Shown piece by piece: positions 11,252-17,518 of a DNA stretch of 17,518 nucleotides (its first letter is position 1; every line of letters starts with the position of its first letter). The stretch is from NCBI GenBank assembly GCA_947476405.1, contig CANJQG010000039.1:1-17518 (forward strand). Reading direction: 5' to 3'. This DNA is from Thiotrichales bacterium. GTDB taxonomy: Bacteria; Pseudomonadota; Gammaproteobacteria; Francisellales; CACEW01. The translations under genes and the position numbers were made by a program. The notes under the pieces are model-generated. The model was not told the DNA's origin, did not search any database, and saw only the letters and a program-made list of their open reading frames with translations.

Positions 11252-11847
11252 AGCGCTCCCTCAGCAATTTTTTTAAGCTTGTTCGGGTTATCCTCGATGT
11301 ATTCAGCGGTCATTTTAATACTGCTATGCCCCATGAGCTTTTGCACGGCTTTGAGGCTCGCGCCGTTATCGTCCAGGTTGGTGGCGAAAGTACGACGGCC
11401 AGAATGCGAGCTTGCCCCTAAAATACCTGAGTCACGGTAGAACTTGGCAAAAACCTGTTGCATGGCGTTGGGCGAAAACGCTCCGCCTTTCTGCGATTTA
11501 AAAAGCGGTATATCCCGCTCCAGCTTAAAACCCTTCATTTCAGCGTTGCGCTCGGCGATGTAGTCCTCCAAGGCTTTGCGCAGTTTCTTATTATTGAGGT
11601 AGATTGTGCGCTGCTTGTTGCCCTTGGTCATGTGGCGCATGAGATTGACTTCATAGAGAAGTTGGCCGTCATAGTCCAAAACGTCACTTAAGCGCAGCGA
11701 GGCCAATTCTTTTGCGCGCAGCCCCAGGCCGAAGGAACAATAGAGCAAGGCGATGTTGCGTTTAGCATTAACAGTTTTTTGGACAACGGCAAGCGTCCAT
11801 TCAAAGGCTTTTTTGTCCAGCACTTTTGCTTTTCCCTGGCGTGGCAT
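11245..11847 (-). CDS. Compact tyrosine recombinase
   Basis: This 200-residue catalytic-domain-only tyrosine recombinase has the active-site set Arg44 (GLRAKEL), Lys75 or Lys78 (TKGNKQR, beta-hairpin lysine), His148 and Arg151 (HSGRR), His174 (MGHSS) and nucleophile Tyr183 (AEYIEDNP). The N-terminal core-binding domain of XerC/XerD (about 100 residues) is absent. ATG 11847 is preferred because AAGGAG lies nine bases upstream; an ATG at 11868 is possible. On a plasmid such enzymes resolve multimers or move cassettes. The target site is unknown; 10757-10795 is one candidate. Upstream, ATTTC/GAAAT arms near 11875 may be an operator. Confidence 0.93.
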   Translation of the reverse strand: MPRQGKAKVLDKKAFEWTLAVVQKTVNAKRNIALLYCSFGLGLRAKELASLRLSDVLDYDGQLLYEVNLMRHMTKGNKQRTIYLNNKKLRKALEDYIAERNAEMKGFKLERDIPLFKSQKGGAFSPNAMQQVFAKFYRDSGILGASSHSGRRTFATNLDDNGASLKAVQKLMGHSSIKMTAEYIEDNPNKLKKIAEGALW

Positions 11848-11956
11848 GATGGGGCGCTCCTTAAACATGTACTAATTTCTATAATATGGAAATAATAACA
11901 TATTCTTTAAAAGAGTGCAAGCGGGAATAGCGTTGTATGGCGCATAAAATAAAGGA

Positions 11957-11984
11957 ACATGTAGAAAGAGTAATTTCTACATGT
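11957..11984 (-). terminator. Terminator at the end of the aldolase operon
   Basis: ACATGTAGAAA (11957-11967) pairs perfectly with TTTCTACATGT (11974-11984). It overlaps the stop codon of the PLP enzyme gene. On the minus strand a T-rich but interrupted tract follows. Confidence 0.6.
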
Positions 11985-13020
11985 TTTTGAAAAGCTCAGC
12001 ACATATACTCAAAATAGAATCGACATCCTGACGATTGATGCCTAAATGAAATACTGCCCGAAACCGATTTTTTCCTACCTGTGAAAATCGAAGACCTGCG
12101 GCAATGCATTTTTCGCTAAATTCATGTGTGCTTAAATGACTCCCTACCCATTTAAAAAATACCATGTTTGTTGATAATGGGTGTGTTTCTAGCTCTATCG
12201 ATGGAACAGATTTTAGGAAATGGGCAAATAGCTCTGCGTGGTGGTGATCATCTGCAAGGCGCTGTACATGGTTATTTAAAGCATAAACTCCAGCCGCAGC
12301 CAATATTCCGCTTTGACGCATTGCTCCACCGAATAAATGCTTGAGATAACGTGCTCGCGCATAGTGCGCATGAGAAAGAGCCAGGACAGCACCAATCGGG
12401 CAGCCCAACCCTTTAGACAGGCAAATAGAGGCTGTATCAAAGCCAGCACTTAGCCTTTTAGGTTGAATACCTAATTTAATGGCTGCATTAAATAGGCGCG
12501 CACCATCTAAATGGGTTTTTAGCCCAAAATCTTTTGCAGTGGTCAGCACTGAATCAAGTGATGCCAAGTCCCATGCCAGGCCACCACCGAAATTTGAAGT
12601 ATTTTCTATGGATACACACTTTGAAACGGGATAATGAAGCCCTTTATTCCAGAGGTATGCTGCGCGTAGATCATCTCCTGTGAAAATTCCCGTTGTCGTT
12701 GGGATGCCGCGTGCCATTACCCCTGCATGGACGGCGGGGCCGCCTCCCTCACAAATAAAAAGATGGCAGTTTTCCGCTGCAAGGAGTTGATCACCTGGCT
12801 CACAAAGCAATTTAATTGCGACTTCATTTGCCATAGTTGCAGAAGGAAAAAACAAACCCTGATCAAATCCCAATAGCTCTGCAATCATGGCTTCCAGTTG
12901 GTGAGTTGTGGGGTCTTCCCCTTTTTGCTCATCGCCTAACTCTGCCTCAAGCATTGCGTGCTTCATCGGTAGGCTTGGTTTTGTTGCAGTATCGCTGGAT
13001 AGATCAATTCCTTTAAACAT
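11977..13020 (-). CDS. ltaE: Low-specificity L-threonine aldolase-type PLP enzyme
   Basis: This 347-residue fold-type I PLP enzyme belongs to the threonine aldolase/beta-eliminating lyase family, which splits L-threonine or L-allo-threonine into glycine and acetaldehyde. Visible signatures: SSDTATKPS (8-16), the cofactor-stacking His86 in NCHLFICEGGG, LDGAR (171-175) with the PLP-pyridine Asp172, the Schiff-base Lys203 in CLSKGLGCPIG, and GGAMRQSG (231-238). Length is normal. I chose ATG 13020, which gives the usual MFKGIDLSSD start, has AGGAAG upstream and overlaps the transporter stop by eight bases; the frame is open another 40 codons. It ends the cargo operon, so its true substrate may be linked to the transported compound. 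Confidence 0.88.
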   Translation of the reverse strand: MFKGIDLSSDTATKPSLPMKHAMLEAELGDEQKGEDPTTHQLEAMIAELLGFDQGLFFPSATMANEVAIKLLCEPGDQLLAAENCHLFICEGGGPAVHAGVMARGIPTTTGIFTGDDLRAAYLWNKGLHYPVSKCVSIENTSNFGGGLAWDLASLDSVLTTAKDFGLKTHLDGARLFNAAIKLGIQPKRLSAGFDTASICLSKGLGCPIGAVLALSHAHYARARYLKHLFGGAMRQSGILAAAGVYALNNHVQRLADDHHHAELFAHFLKSVPSIELETHPLSTNMVFFKWVGSHLSTHEFSEKCIAAGLRFSQVGKNRFRAVFHLGINRQDVDSILSICAELFKNM

Positions 13021-13747
13021 TGGGGGCTTCCTGGGGTTTGTTTTTATATTTGAACGGAGTGAATTTTTTTGGAAAATCGTATACGTCGATGCCAATTCTT
13101 TTTTTGATATAATTGACAAAAATTTGTGACGGGACAGCAAAAACGATACTTGTAACTGCTTTAACCAGGTAGATAATCAGGATAATTTTAAACAAGTTTT
13201 TTGACGGAATAGAGCCAATTTCTATCATTACTACGGCAATTAATGAGTAAAGTGCTTCTGAAAATATAGATGATCCAACACTACGAAGCCAGAATTTTCG
13301 CCCTTTCAGTAATACTTTCCATCTTGTAATGACGTAAGAGTTCACTAGATTTGCGGTAACATACGCGATCAGCCCGCTAATATCAATTCTCAATAAAGAG
13401 TGTCCTAAAATATAATCATAGGAATGCGCCTCTGTGAAAAAAGAAGGGAATGGTGCAAGTACGATGAGCTGAGCGCCCAATGCAAATAATGTTTGACAGG
13501 CAAAGCCTGATAAAATAACCATTCGCGTAATTTTATAGCCAAAAATTTCCGCGATAATATCATCAAGGACAAACAAAAACGGTGAGACAAAAACCCCACC
13601 CAGCAAAAAAAATGAATCGGTGCCAATGTACCGATTTGTCATTACTGCATTTAAGAGCATGACACTCATATAAAACATACTGATAAACAATAAAAATTTA
13701 TATCCAGCGGGATTTTTTAATGTGCTATACAGTTTCCTTTGTGGCAT
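13013..13747 (-). CDS. Queuosine-precursor transporter family protein, copy 2
   Basis: This 244-residue inner-membrane protein belongs to the YhhQ/VUT family, whose E. coli member imports 7-cyano-7-deazaguanine and 7-aminomethyl-7-deazaguanine. Six hydrophobic segments can be seen, beginning at about residues 17-36, 45-64, 74-97 and 110-135. Family-like motifs include NRYIGTDSFFLLGG, FVLDDIIAEIFGYK, WKVLLKGRKFWLRSVGSSIF and SEALYS. It is clearly paralogous to the gene at 14249 (long identical runs, by eye about 60 % overall). GGAG lies six bases before the ATG. It starts 17 bases after the YpsA-like gene and overlaps the aldolase gene by eight. Confidence 0.9.
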   Translation of the reverse strand: MPQRKLYSTLKNPAGYKFLLFISMFYMSVMLLNAVMTNRYIGTDSFFLLGGVFVSPFLFVLDDIIAEIFGYKITRMVILSGFACQTLFALGAQLIVLAPFPSFFTEAHSYDYILGHSLLRIDISGLIAYVTANLVNSYVITRWKVLLKGRKFWLRSVGSSIFSEALYSLIAVVMIEIGSIPSKNLFKIILIIYLVKAVTSIVFAVPSQIFVNYIKKRIGIDVYDFPKKFTPFKYKNKPQEAPNV

Positions 13748-13764
13748 AACGTCTCCTCTATTTT

Positions 13765-14256
13765 TTAACCAATTTTAACAAAAGGTGCTTCCAGTTCCTT
13801 CTCTTGCAAAAAAAGTTGAGAAAGAAACGCATAGCTTTTTGCATAGACCCCTGGAGCGTTTGACTCTCTAGGGCCAGCAATATTTAATATTTTGATTCCT
13901 GATATTTGAAGCCATGCGGTCACTTCATGACTATTTACCGCATCTGTAAGATTCACCAGCAAATAAGGCTTCCCCTTTGATCTGGCCTCATCAATCGTCA
14001 ATAGTGTTCCATCCCTAATTTCATCTGATGTCAGCAAAATAAGTGTTGCATCTGAATCTCTAATATTCAAGCAGGTTCGTTCGTTATATTCAGCACTGAT
14101 CGTTTCTACAAGCTGATAATGCGCCGCAATAGGCCCATCTTCAGCAAGTCTACCCTTTGGACACCAACCGCCATGCGCAATGCATAGGGCAATTGCGACA
14201 TCCAACGCAGCCCGATCTACTCCAGATTGTCCACCTGATACAATTTTTTCAATCAT
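13765..14256 (-). CDS. YpsA/'putative molybdenum carrier' Rossmann-fold protein
   Basis: This 163-residue protein is of the cpYpsA ('putative molybdenum carrier') group of the SLOG/LOG-like Rossmann superfamily, which binds nucleotide-type ligands. Typical motifs: SGGQSGVDRAALDVAI near the N-terminus, GGWCPKGRLAEDG (about 28-40), RTCLNIRDSDATLILL, and NIAGPRESNAPGVY near the C-terminus. The start MIEKIVSGGQ is the usual one and overlaps the upstream transporter stop by eight bases; longer starts at 14274 or 14316 are possible but lack a better site. Molybdenum transport is only a database name. Its place between two nucleobase-type transporters suggests a deazapurine or nucleotide ligand. Confidence 0.85.
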   Translation of the reverse strand: MIEKIVSGGQSGVDRAALDVAIALCIAHGGWCPKGRLAEDGPIAAHYQLVETISAEYNERTCLNIRDSDATLILLTSDEIRDGTLLTIDEARSKGKPYLLVNLTDAVNSHEVTAWLQISGIKILNIAGPRESNAPGVYAKSYAFLSQLFLQEKELEAPFVKIG

Positions 14257-14974
14257 GTTTGTGCGAATCCCCATATTTGAAAGGCGTGAACTCTTTTGGA
14301 AAGTCATAGACGTCAATTCCTGTCCATTTTTTCAAGTAATTTACAAGTAAATTGGCAGGAGCGGCAAGAATAATGGAGTAACAAACCTTAATCGTAAAAC
14401 TAATCAAAATGACCTTTAGCACACTTTGAAAGGGCATTGAATTGATCTCCATCATCATAATTGCTAGAAAAGAATAGAGTGCTTCTGAAAAAGTAGATGA
14501 TCCGACACTGCGCAGCCAAAATTTCCGACCTTTCAACAAAACTTTCCAGCGTGTCAAAATATAGGAATTAATTAAGTTAGCGGTAATGTAGGCAATAAAC
14601 CCACTGAGATCAATGCGCAACAAAGAAGGCCCCAAGATATATGCATACGCTTCTTCGTGTTGAAAAAAGCTTGGGTGGGGTGCAATGATGGCAAGTTGGC
14701 AAATTAATGCAAAAAGAGTTTGTGCTGCAAAGCCAGCAATAATAATGCTTCGGGTAATTTTATACCCATAGATTTCAGCAATAATATCATCTAAAACAAA
14801 TACGAATGGAGAGGTTAGCGTGCCGCCCAAGACAAAAAAAGTGTTCGTCCCGATATATCGATTGGTCAGTACCGCATTCAGGATCATCACGCTCATATAG
14901 AACATGCTAAGCCATGCTAAAAATCTAAACCCAGCAACGTTTTGAATGACATGAGTGTAATGACTCTTAGACAT
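14249..14974 (-). CDS. Queuosine-precursor transporter family protein, copy 1
   Basis: This 241-residue membrane protein is of the YhhQ/VUT family, paralogous to 13013-13747. Shared runs include FYMSVM, TNRYIGT, FVLDDIIAEI, WKVLLKGRKFWLRSVGSS, FSEALYS and GIDVYDFPK.FTPFKY at the C-terminus. The two copies diverge most in the loop around residues 100-110 (HPSFFQHEEAYAYI versus FPSFFTEAHSYDYI) and in the last helices, which could mean different substrates. ATG 14974 is preferred because AAGG lies six bases upstream; ATG 14980 is immediately after it. It follows the 179-residue gene by a few bases and overlaps the YpsA-like gene. Confidence 0.9.
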   Translation of the reverse strand: MSKSHYTHVIQNVAGFRFLAWLSMFYMSVMILNAVLTNRYIGTNTFFVLGGTLTSPFVFVLDDIIAEIYGYKITRSIIIAGFAAQTLFALICQLAIIAPHPSFFQHEEAYAYILGPSLLRIDLSGFIAYITANLINSYILTRWKVLLKGRKFWLRSVGSSTFSEALYSFLAIMMMEINSMPFQSVLKVILISFTIKVCYSIILAAPANLLVNYLKKWTGIDVYDFPKEFTPFKYGDSHKHD

Positions 14975-14982
14975 GCTCATCC

Positions 14983-15522
14983 TTATTTGACTAGCCGCAA
15001 ATAAGGATGTTTTTGTGTATCAACTGATTTGATGCGCTTTTTCAATTTAGTCCCAGCGCACATACCGATATAAAATGCCTGGCTAGCATCAAATTCTTCA
15101 ATTAATTCTTGATCGAGGGCGATATCTCGTGGGTCCATTCTATATTCTTTTTTAGATTGGTGATCAACAAATGTAATATCACCTTGTCGATCCTGGTAAC
15201 ATAGGCAATATTTACCGTACCGATGTATTTGTTCAACAGATTGTGGACTGGTTTTGATTGAAGAGGACAAAAGACTCTTAGATAATGCGCTGGTGTACTC
15301 TATTCCAACAAAACAAGCCTGGATAGGGTGCAACGCACTTATAAGTGTATGATCATGAGCAAGATCACTTAAATTGGTTAAAATAGTCGCTTTTGTGTTA
15401 ATACACTGTAAAATAAATCGCCCACTGTGATCACTATCCACAATTTTGTAAAAAATGTGTTTATCCTTTGACGCAAAGGACTGTTTATTAATAAAACCAA
15501 ATATTTCTGCAAATACGCCCAT
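14983..15522 (-). CDS. Protein of unknown function with internal duplication
   Basis: This 179-residue soluble protein matches no family I recognise. It contains two equivalent blocks, residues 33-83 and 113-163, alignable without gaps at about 12 of 51 identities: SGRFILQ.../QGDITFV..., LSDLAHDHTLI/PRDIALDQELI, QACFVGIEYTSAL/QAFYIGMCAGTKL. Each looks like a small beta-rich unit ending in the QAxxxG pattern. The start has GAGGG about seven bases upstream. It lies 26 bases after the regulator gene and a few bases before transporter copy 1, so it is an integral part of the operon. Confidence 0.75.
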   Translation of the reverse strand: MGVFAEIFGFINKQSFASKDKHIFYKIVDSDHSGRFILQCINTKATILTNLSDLAHDHTLISALHPIQACFVGIEYTSALSKSLLSSSIKTSPQSVEQIHRYGKYCLCYQDRQGDITFVDHQSKKEYRMDPRDIALDQELIEEFDASQAFYIGMCAGTKLKKRIKSVDTQKHPYLRLVK

Positions 15523-15548
15523 ATCAGGCCCTCTTGGGTTAGATTAAA

Positions 15549-16235
15549 TTAATCAATTGCTCTTCGATTGTACAATAGGGTCATGATATTTACGCCCAAA
15601 ATTTTATGAACATCTGGTGAATATCCTAAAAGGCCAGACCCAGAAATGACAGATTGCAGATACCATTCTGGCGGATCAATTACCAATTCTCGCAAAGTGA
15701 GTTCTTTAGCATTTTCGATTTTTACTAGTATTAAATCACCATCTCTTGGCGTTGCGTCTGGATCAAAGACGAAAACCGTTCCATGCGGAAACCTAGGTGA
15801 CATAGAGGGGCGACTTACTAATGCAAATGAATTCTTACCGATTGGGTTATTTGGAGTTGATGAGATAGGCTGCCATTCTGTCCATTCTGAAAGATCAATC
15901 TCAGTAATTGAGTGCATTTTTTCAACTATTTCCCATGATAAAACAGGCACGAAATTTGGCTTACTTCCTACTTGATATTGAGATTTTTGGTATTCAATCT
16001 CACCTGTGAGGGCATCGATTGAAATATGAAAGTAGTCGGCTAACATTTTTAGAGTTGATAAGCGTGGGTCAGTTGTCTCACCAAACATCAATCTTCTAAT
16101 TGTCATAACAGGAAGATTTAAATCTTGTGCAAGCTTACTTGCAGTTAGATGTTTCTTTTTTAAAAGGGCGGTTAGATTTGTAGCCAGCCTCGCCGATTCC
16201 TGCTTATCGATATCAAGCACATCTGCATTAAGCAC
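15549..16235 (-). CDS. HTH-S24 (LexA/CI-like) regulator without the usual Lys
   Basis: This 228-residue repressor has an XRE HTH at about residues 17-67 (TNLTALLKKKHLTASKLAQD, PVMTIRRLMFG) and a C-terminal S24/LexA-type domain from about 95. The nucleophile-like Ser144 is present (RPSMSPRFPHG), but the position of the catalytic Lys is filled by Arg182 (ELTLREL), and I see no Ala-Gly cleavage site in the linker, so self-cleavage is doubtful. The start is GTG 16235, with GGAGG at ideal spacing; an upstream ATG extension (to 16340) lacks such a site. It heads the cargo operon and likely controls it and perhaps the divergent operon. Confidence 0.85.
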   Translation of the reverse strand: MLNADVLDIDKQESARLATNLTALLKKKHLTASKLAQDLNLPVMTIRRLMFGETTDPRLSTLKMLADYFHISIDALTGEIEYQKSQYQVGSKPNFVPVLSWEIVEKMHSITEIDLSEWTEWQPISSTPNNPIGKNSFALVSRPSMSPRFPHGTVFVFDPDATPRDGDLILVKIENAKELTLRELVIDPPEWYLQSVISGSGLLGYSPDVHKILGVNIMTLLYNRRAID

Positions 16236-16269
16236 AGACAACCCTCCATAAAAATTTCTTAGAACGCGC

Positions 16270-16297
16270 ATTATAACATAAATGTGAAAAAATACAA
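16270..16297 (-). promoter_or_regulatory. Promoter of the regulator/cargo operon
   Basis: On the minus strand TTGTAT (16292-16297) and a perfect TATAAT (16270-16275) are separated by 16 bases, 35 bases before the GTG start. Confidence 0.65.
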
Positions 16298-16381
16298 GTA
16301 AAATCTTATAGAAACCACCTGTGCACCCTATAATTTTCAATCATATTTCTTGCAAAAAACAATAATAAAGGCGATAATAGT

Positions 16382-16419
16382 AACATTAATGTTGCTTTTA
16401 TTAACTTTTAAGTTATAAT
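16382..16419 (+). promoter_or_regulatory. Promoter and operator of the divergent operon
   Basis: TTGCTT (16392-16397) and TATAAT (16414-16419) with a 16-base spacer face the 16482 gene. A perfect 12-bp palindrome AACATTAATGTT (16382-16393) overlaps the -35. TAGTAACATT before it also occurs in the KfrA operator, so KfrA, the HTH-S24 protein or the tandem RHH protein could act here. Confidence 0.55.
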
Positions 16420-16481
16420 CTAATTTCAGGCATAAAACTAAGCTTTTATTTTAGGCATTAAAAAACAAGGCGAATATAATC

Positions 16482-16925
16482 ATGGCTCAAAGAAAAACAA
16501 ATACGCTAAGTATTGGTGAAATACGTGATGTCCTGGGGTTTAATAAAAAACTAATTAGGGTTAATTATGACAGGAATACTGGCTGCATAGACTTTCAATT
16601 TTGGGATGACTGTGCAAGAACAAAAATCGGCTTCTTTGAAATGAGCGAGCATGATTGTGACTACGGGGCATTCGATGAATTCGCCTATTGCTGTATTGAT
16701 AACTTTGACTCAGAAAACCTAAGCGATAATGAGATTATCGAAAGATCAAAACAAGTCTACCTCTCTGTAATCAAAATTTTTCAAAAACGGGCTATGGCAA
16801 GATTTTTAACGGATAGCCACAATCAAATAGACAAAAAAATAATGGAAGTAAAAGCAGATTCACTCCTGTTCATGCCTAGGTTTTCTCAACTACAAAGAAT
16901 AAGTTTTCAACCTGAAACATTTTAA
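16482..16925 (+). CDS. Protein of unknown function, first gene of IS-split operon
   Basis: This 147-residue soluble protein has an acidic middle (HDCDYGAFDEFAYCCIDNFDSE) with several Cys. Its N-terminus, TLSIGEIRDVLGFNKKLIRV, could be a small helical DNA-binding start, but no family is recognised. AAGGCGA lies upstream at a long spacing. It is followed after one base by the tandem RHH gene and, across the window joint, by two more small genes. It is divergent from the HTH-S24 regulator, with promoters for both in between. Confidence 0.75.
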   Translation: MAQRKTNTLSIGEIRDVLGFNKKLIRVNYDRNTGCIDFQFWDDCARTKIGFFEMSEHDCDYGAFDEFAYCCIDNFDSENLSDNEIIERSKQVYLSVIKIFQKRAMARFLTDSHNQIDKKIMEVKADSLLFMPRFSQLQRISFQPETF

Positions 16926-16941
16926 AATGGGGAATAAGGCC

Positions 16942-17433
16942 ATGATCATTTACCAAAATAAAAAAGGCTTACTTTGTTTAAAATTAGCACTCTGTGATTT
17001 TATTCTAAATGTCTTATCAAAAGAAGCAGCCAAAAATAACCGCTCAATCCAGAGCGAGATCACCGACCGCTTAAGAGCTACGTTTTATAACGATATTGAG
17101 TACAGAGTGCGGGTCATTGAATTACAAGAGTCTAAGGTCATCTCTCATAGTATAAAAAAGCGCACCTTGGCCGTTGATCGTAATATGATGGATTTGCTTG
17201 TAGCGTCTGCGGTTGTAGACAATCGCTCACTGGATGAAGAAATTTCCCTGCGTCTCATGGTCGGTTTTGTTAATCCTGTTGAAATGGAACTCATCAATCA
17301 TTATAACGCGCTGATCCGTCACCATATCATCAATGAAGAAAAGGAACGCCAAAGAATCGCAACCCTAGCTGTAAATTCTCGTCATCATAAACGTCCATTC
17401 TTGTCATCATCGCACTTTTCATTCTCACAATAA
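16942..17433 (+). CDS. Tandem ribbon-helix-helix protein, 3' end replaced by IS
   Basis: Two RHH-like units are visible: residues about 12-48 (LKLALCDFILNVLSKEAAKN, NRSIQSEITDRL) and about 75-109 (RTLAVDRNMMDLLVASAVV, NRSLDEEISLRL). The shared NRS(I/L)xxEIxxRL pattern is Arc-like, so a single chain could bind DNA as a pseudodimer. ATG 16942 is preferred, with GGGGAATAAGG upstream; an ATG at 16927 has no such site. From codon 144 on, the frame is IS sequence (VNSRHHKRPF...SQ). The uninterrupted gene would be 154 residues and end at 190-192 of this window. Only the tail is altered, so the truncated protein may still fold. Confidence 0.85.
   Translation: MIIYQNKKGLLCLKLALCDFILNVLSKEAAKNNRSIQSEITDRLRATFYNDIEYRVRVIELQESKVISHSIKKRTLAVDRNMMDLLVASAVVDNRSLDEEISLRLMVGFVNPVEMELINHYNALIRHHIINEEKERQRIATLAVNSRHHKRPFLSSSHFSFSQ
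17364..17369. repeat. Target-site duplication CCTAGC, right copy
   Basis: CCTAGC directly abuts the IS tip TGTAAATTC and is repeated at 150-155 directly abutting the other tip. A 6-bp duplication is within the 4-8 bp range reported for IS21-type elements. Confidence 0.85.
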
Positions 17434-17518
17434 TTGTCACTATCCGGGAATCCATTCTCAGATTAGCTGTCACTATAAAATTCCATTCTCACATTACGTG
17501 TCACTATCGCTAAACCAT
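17370..17518 (+). mobile_element. IS-like terminal repeat, right copy
   Basis: The tip TGTAAATTCTCG is at base 17370. Reading inward to the IS, TGTCACTAT recurs three times and ATTCTCA-type half sites alternate with it. The copy is the inverted match of 1-149, differing at bases corresponding to 22, 23, 34, 124 and 125. Exactly 149 bases are present at each window edge. Two explanations fit: the multi-copy IS body was left out of the assembly, or the element is short and nearly palindromic. Confidence 0.8.

Noticed and set aside
1..17518. Linear plasmid or phage with hairpin telomeres, suggested by the inverted ends.
   Set aside because: The 6-bp duplication and the restored reading frame across the joint favour a circular plasmid with an IS. 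No protelomerase, terminal protein or family B polymerase gene is present; the only tyrosine recombinase is 200 residues, far too short for a protelomerase.
1..17518. tRNA, rRNA or relaxase/oriT genes.
   Set aside because: No cloverleaf, rRNA segment or relaxase motif was recognised, so mobility by conjugation cannot be supported from this sequence.

Overview
This window reads as an almost complete small plasmid from a low-GC gammaproteobacterium. The genes suggest a Legionellales/Piscirickettsia-like host: an HTH-S24 regulator, VUT-type queuosine-precursor transporters, and plasmid genes of proteobacterial type. The host is inference. The molecule looks circular. The first and last 149 bases are inverted copies of one IS end, and the base pairs just inside them are the same 6-bp direct repeat, CCTAGC. 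Removing the IS and one CCTAGC joins the truncated gene at the right edge (16942 onward) in frame to a 3' remnant at the left edge. That gene then stops at 190-192, three bases before the next ATG at 195. The window is therefore a plasmid opened at an IS insertion, and a four-gene operon of unknown function (16482 -> 16942 -> 195 -> 479) spans the joint.

Maintenance half. 1338-3181 holds parA, a small ribbon-helix-helix partner and an IncW-type repA. Three copies of one AT-rich operator, before parA, before repA and after repA, tie them together. The origin lies downstream of repA: an 18-bp iteron core in four tandem copies at 22-bp period plus three dispersed copies, DnaA boxes and a large hairpin. 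6395-7536 (minus strand) is dinJ-yafQ followed by two extra genes, a membrane protein and a small protein. 7679-8263 is kfrA with its operator, followed by a divergent XRE gene. 10141-10646 is yefM-yoeB. 10821-11847 (minus strand) is a compact tyrosine recombinase operon with a WGR-like gene.

Cargo half. 11977-16235 (minus strand) looks like one operon: HTH-S24 regulator, a 179-aa protein with an internal duplication, a queuosine-precursor transporter, a YpsA/'molybdenum carrier' fold protein, a second paralogous transporter, and a threonine-aldolase-type PLP enzyme. Several of these genes overlap by 8 bases. The combination suggests uptake and processing of a modified nucleobase or nucleoside, but the substrate is not visible from sequence.

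Gene-poor, structure-rich half. About 3.2-6.2 kb and 8.74-10.1 kb hold few or no convincing proteins and are packed with diverged repeats. These include three direct copies of a hairpin-TAAGTGCGC-hairpin module, four copies of a two-hairpin element whose stems differ in sequence but still pair, a candidate pseudoknot, a 28-bp perfect palindrome, arrays of GCATTGC and GTAAGACAA, and a roughly 187-bp inverted repeat that brackets the dinJ/kfrA block. This set is the part of the window most likely to be undescribed.
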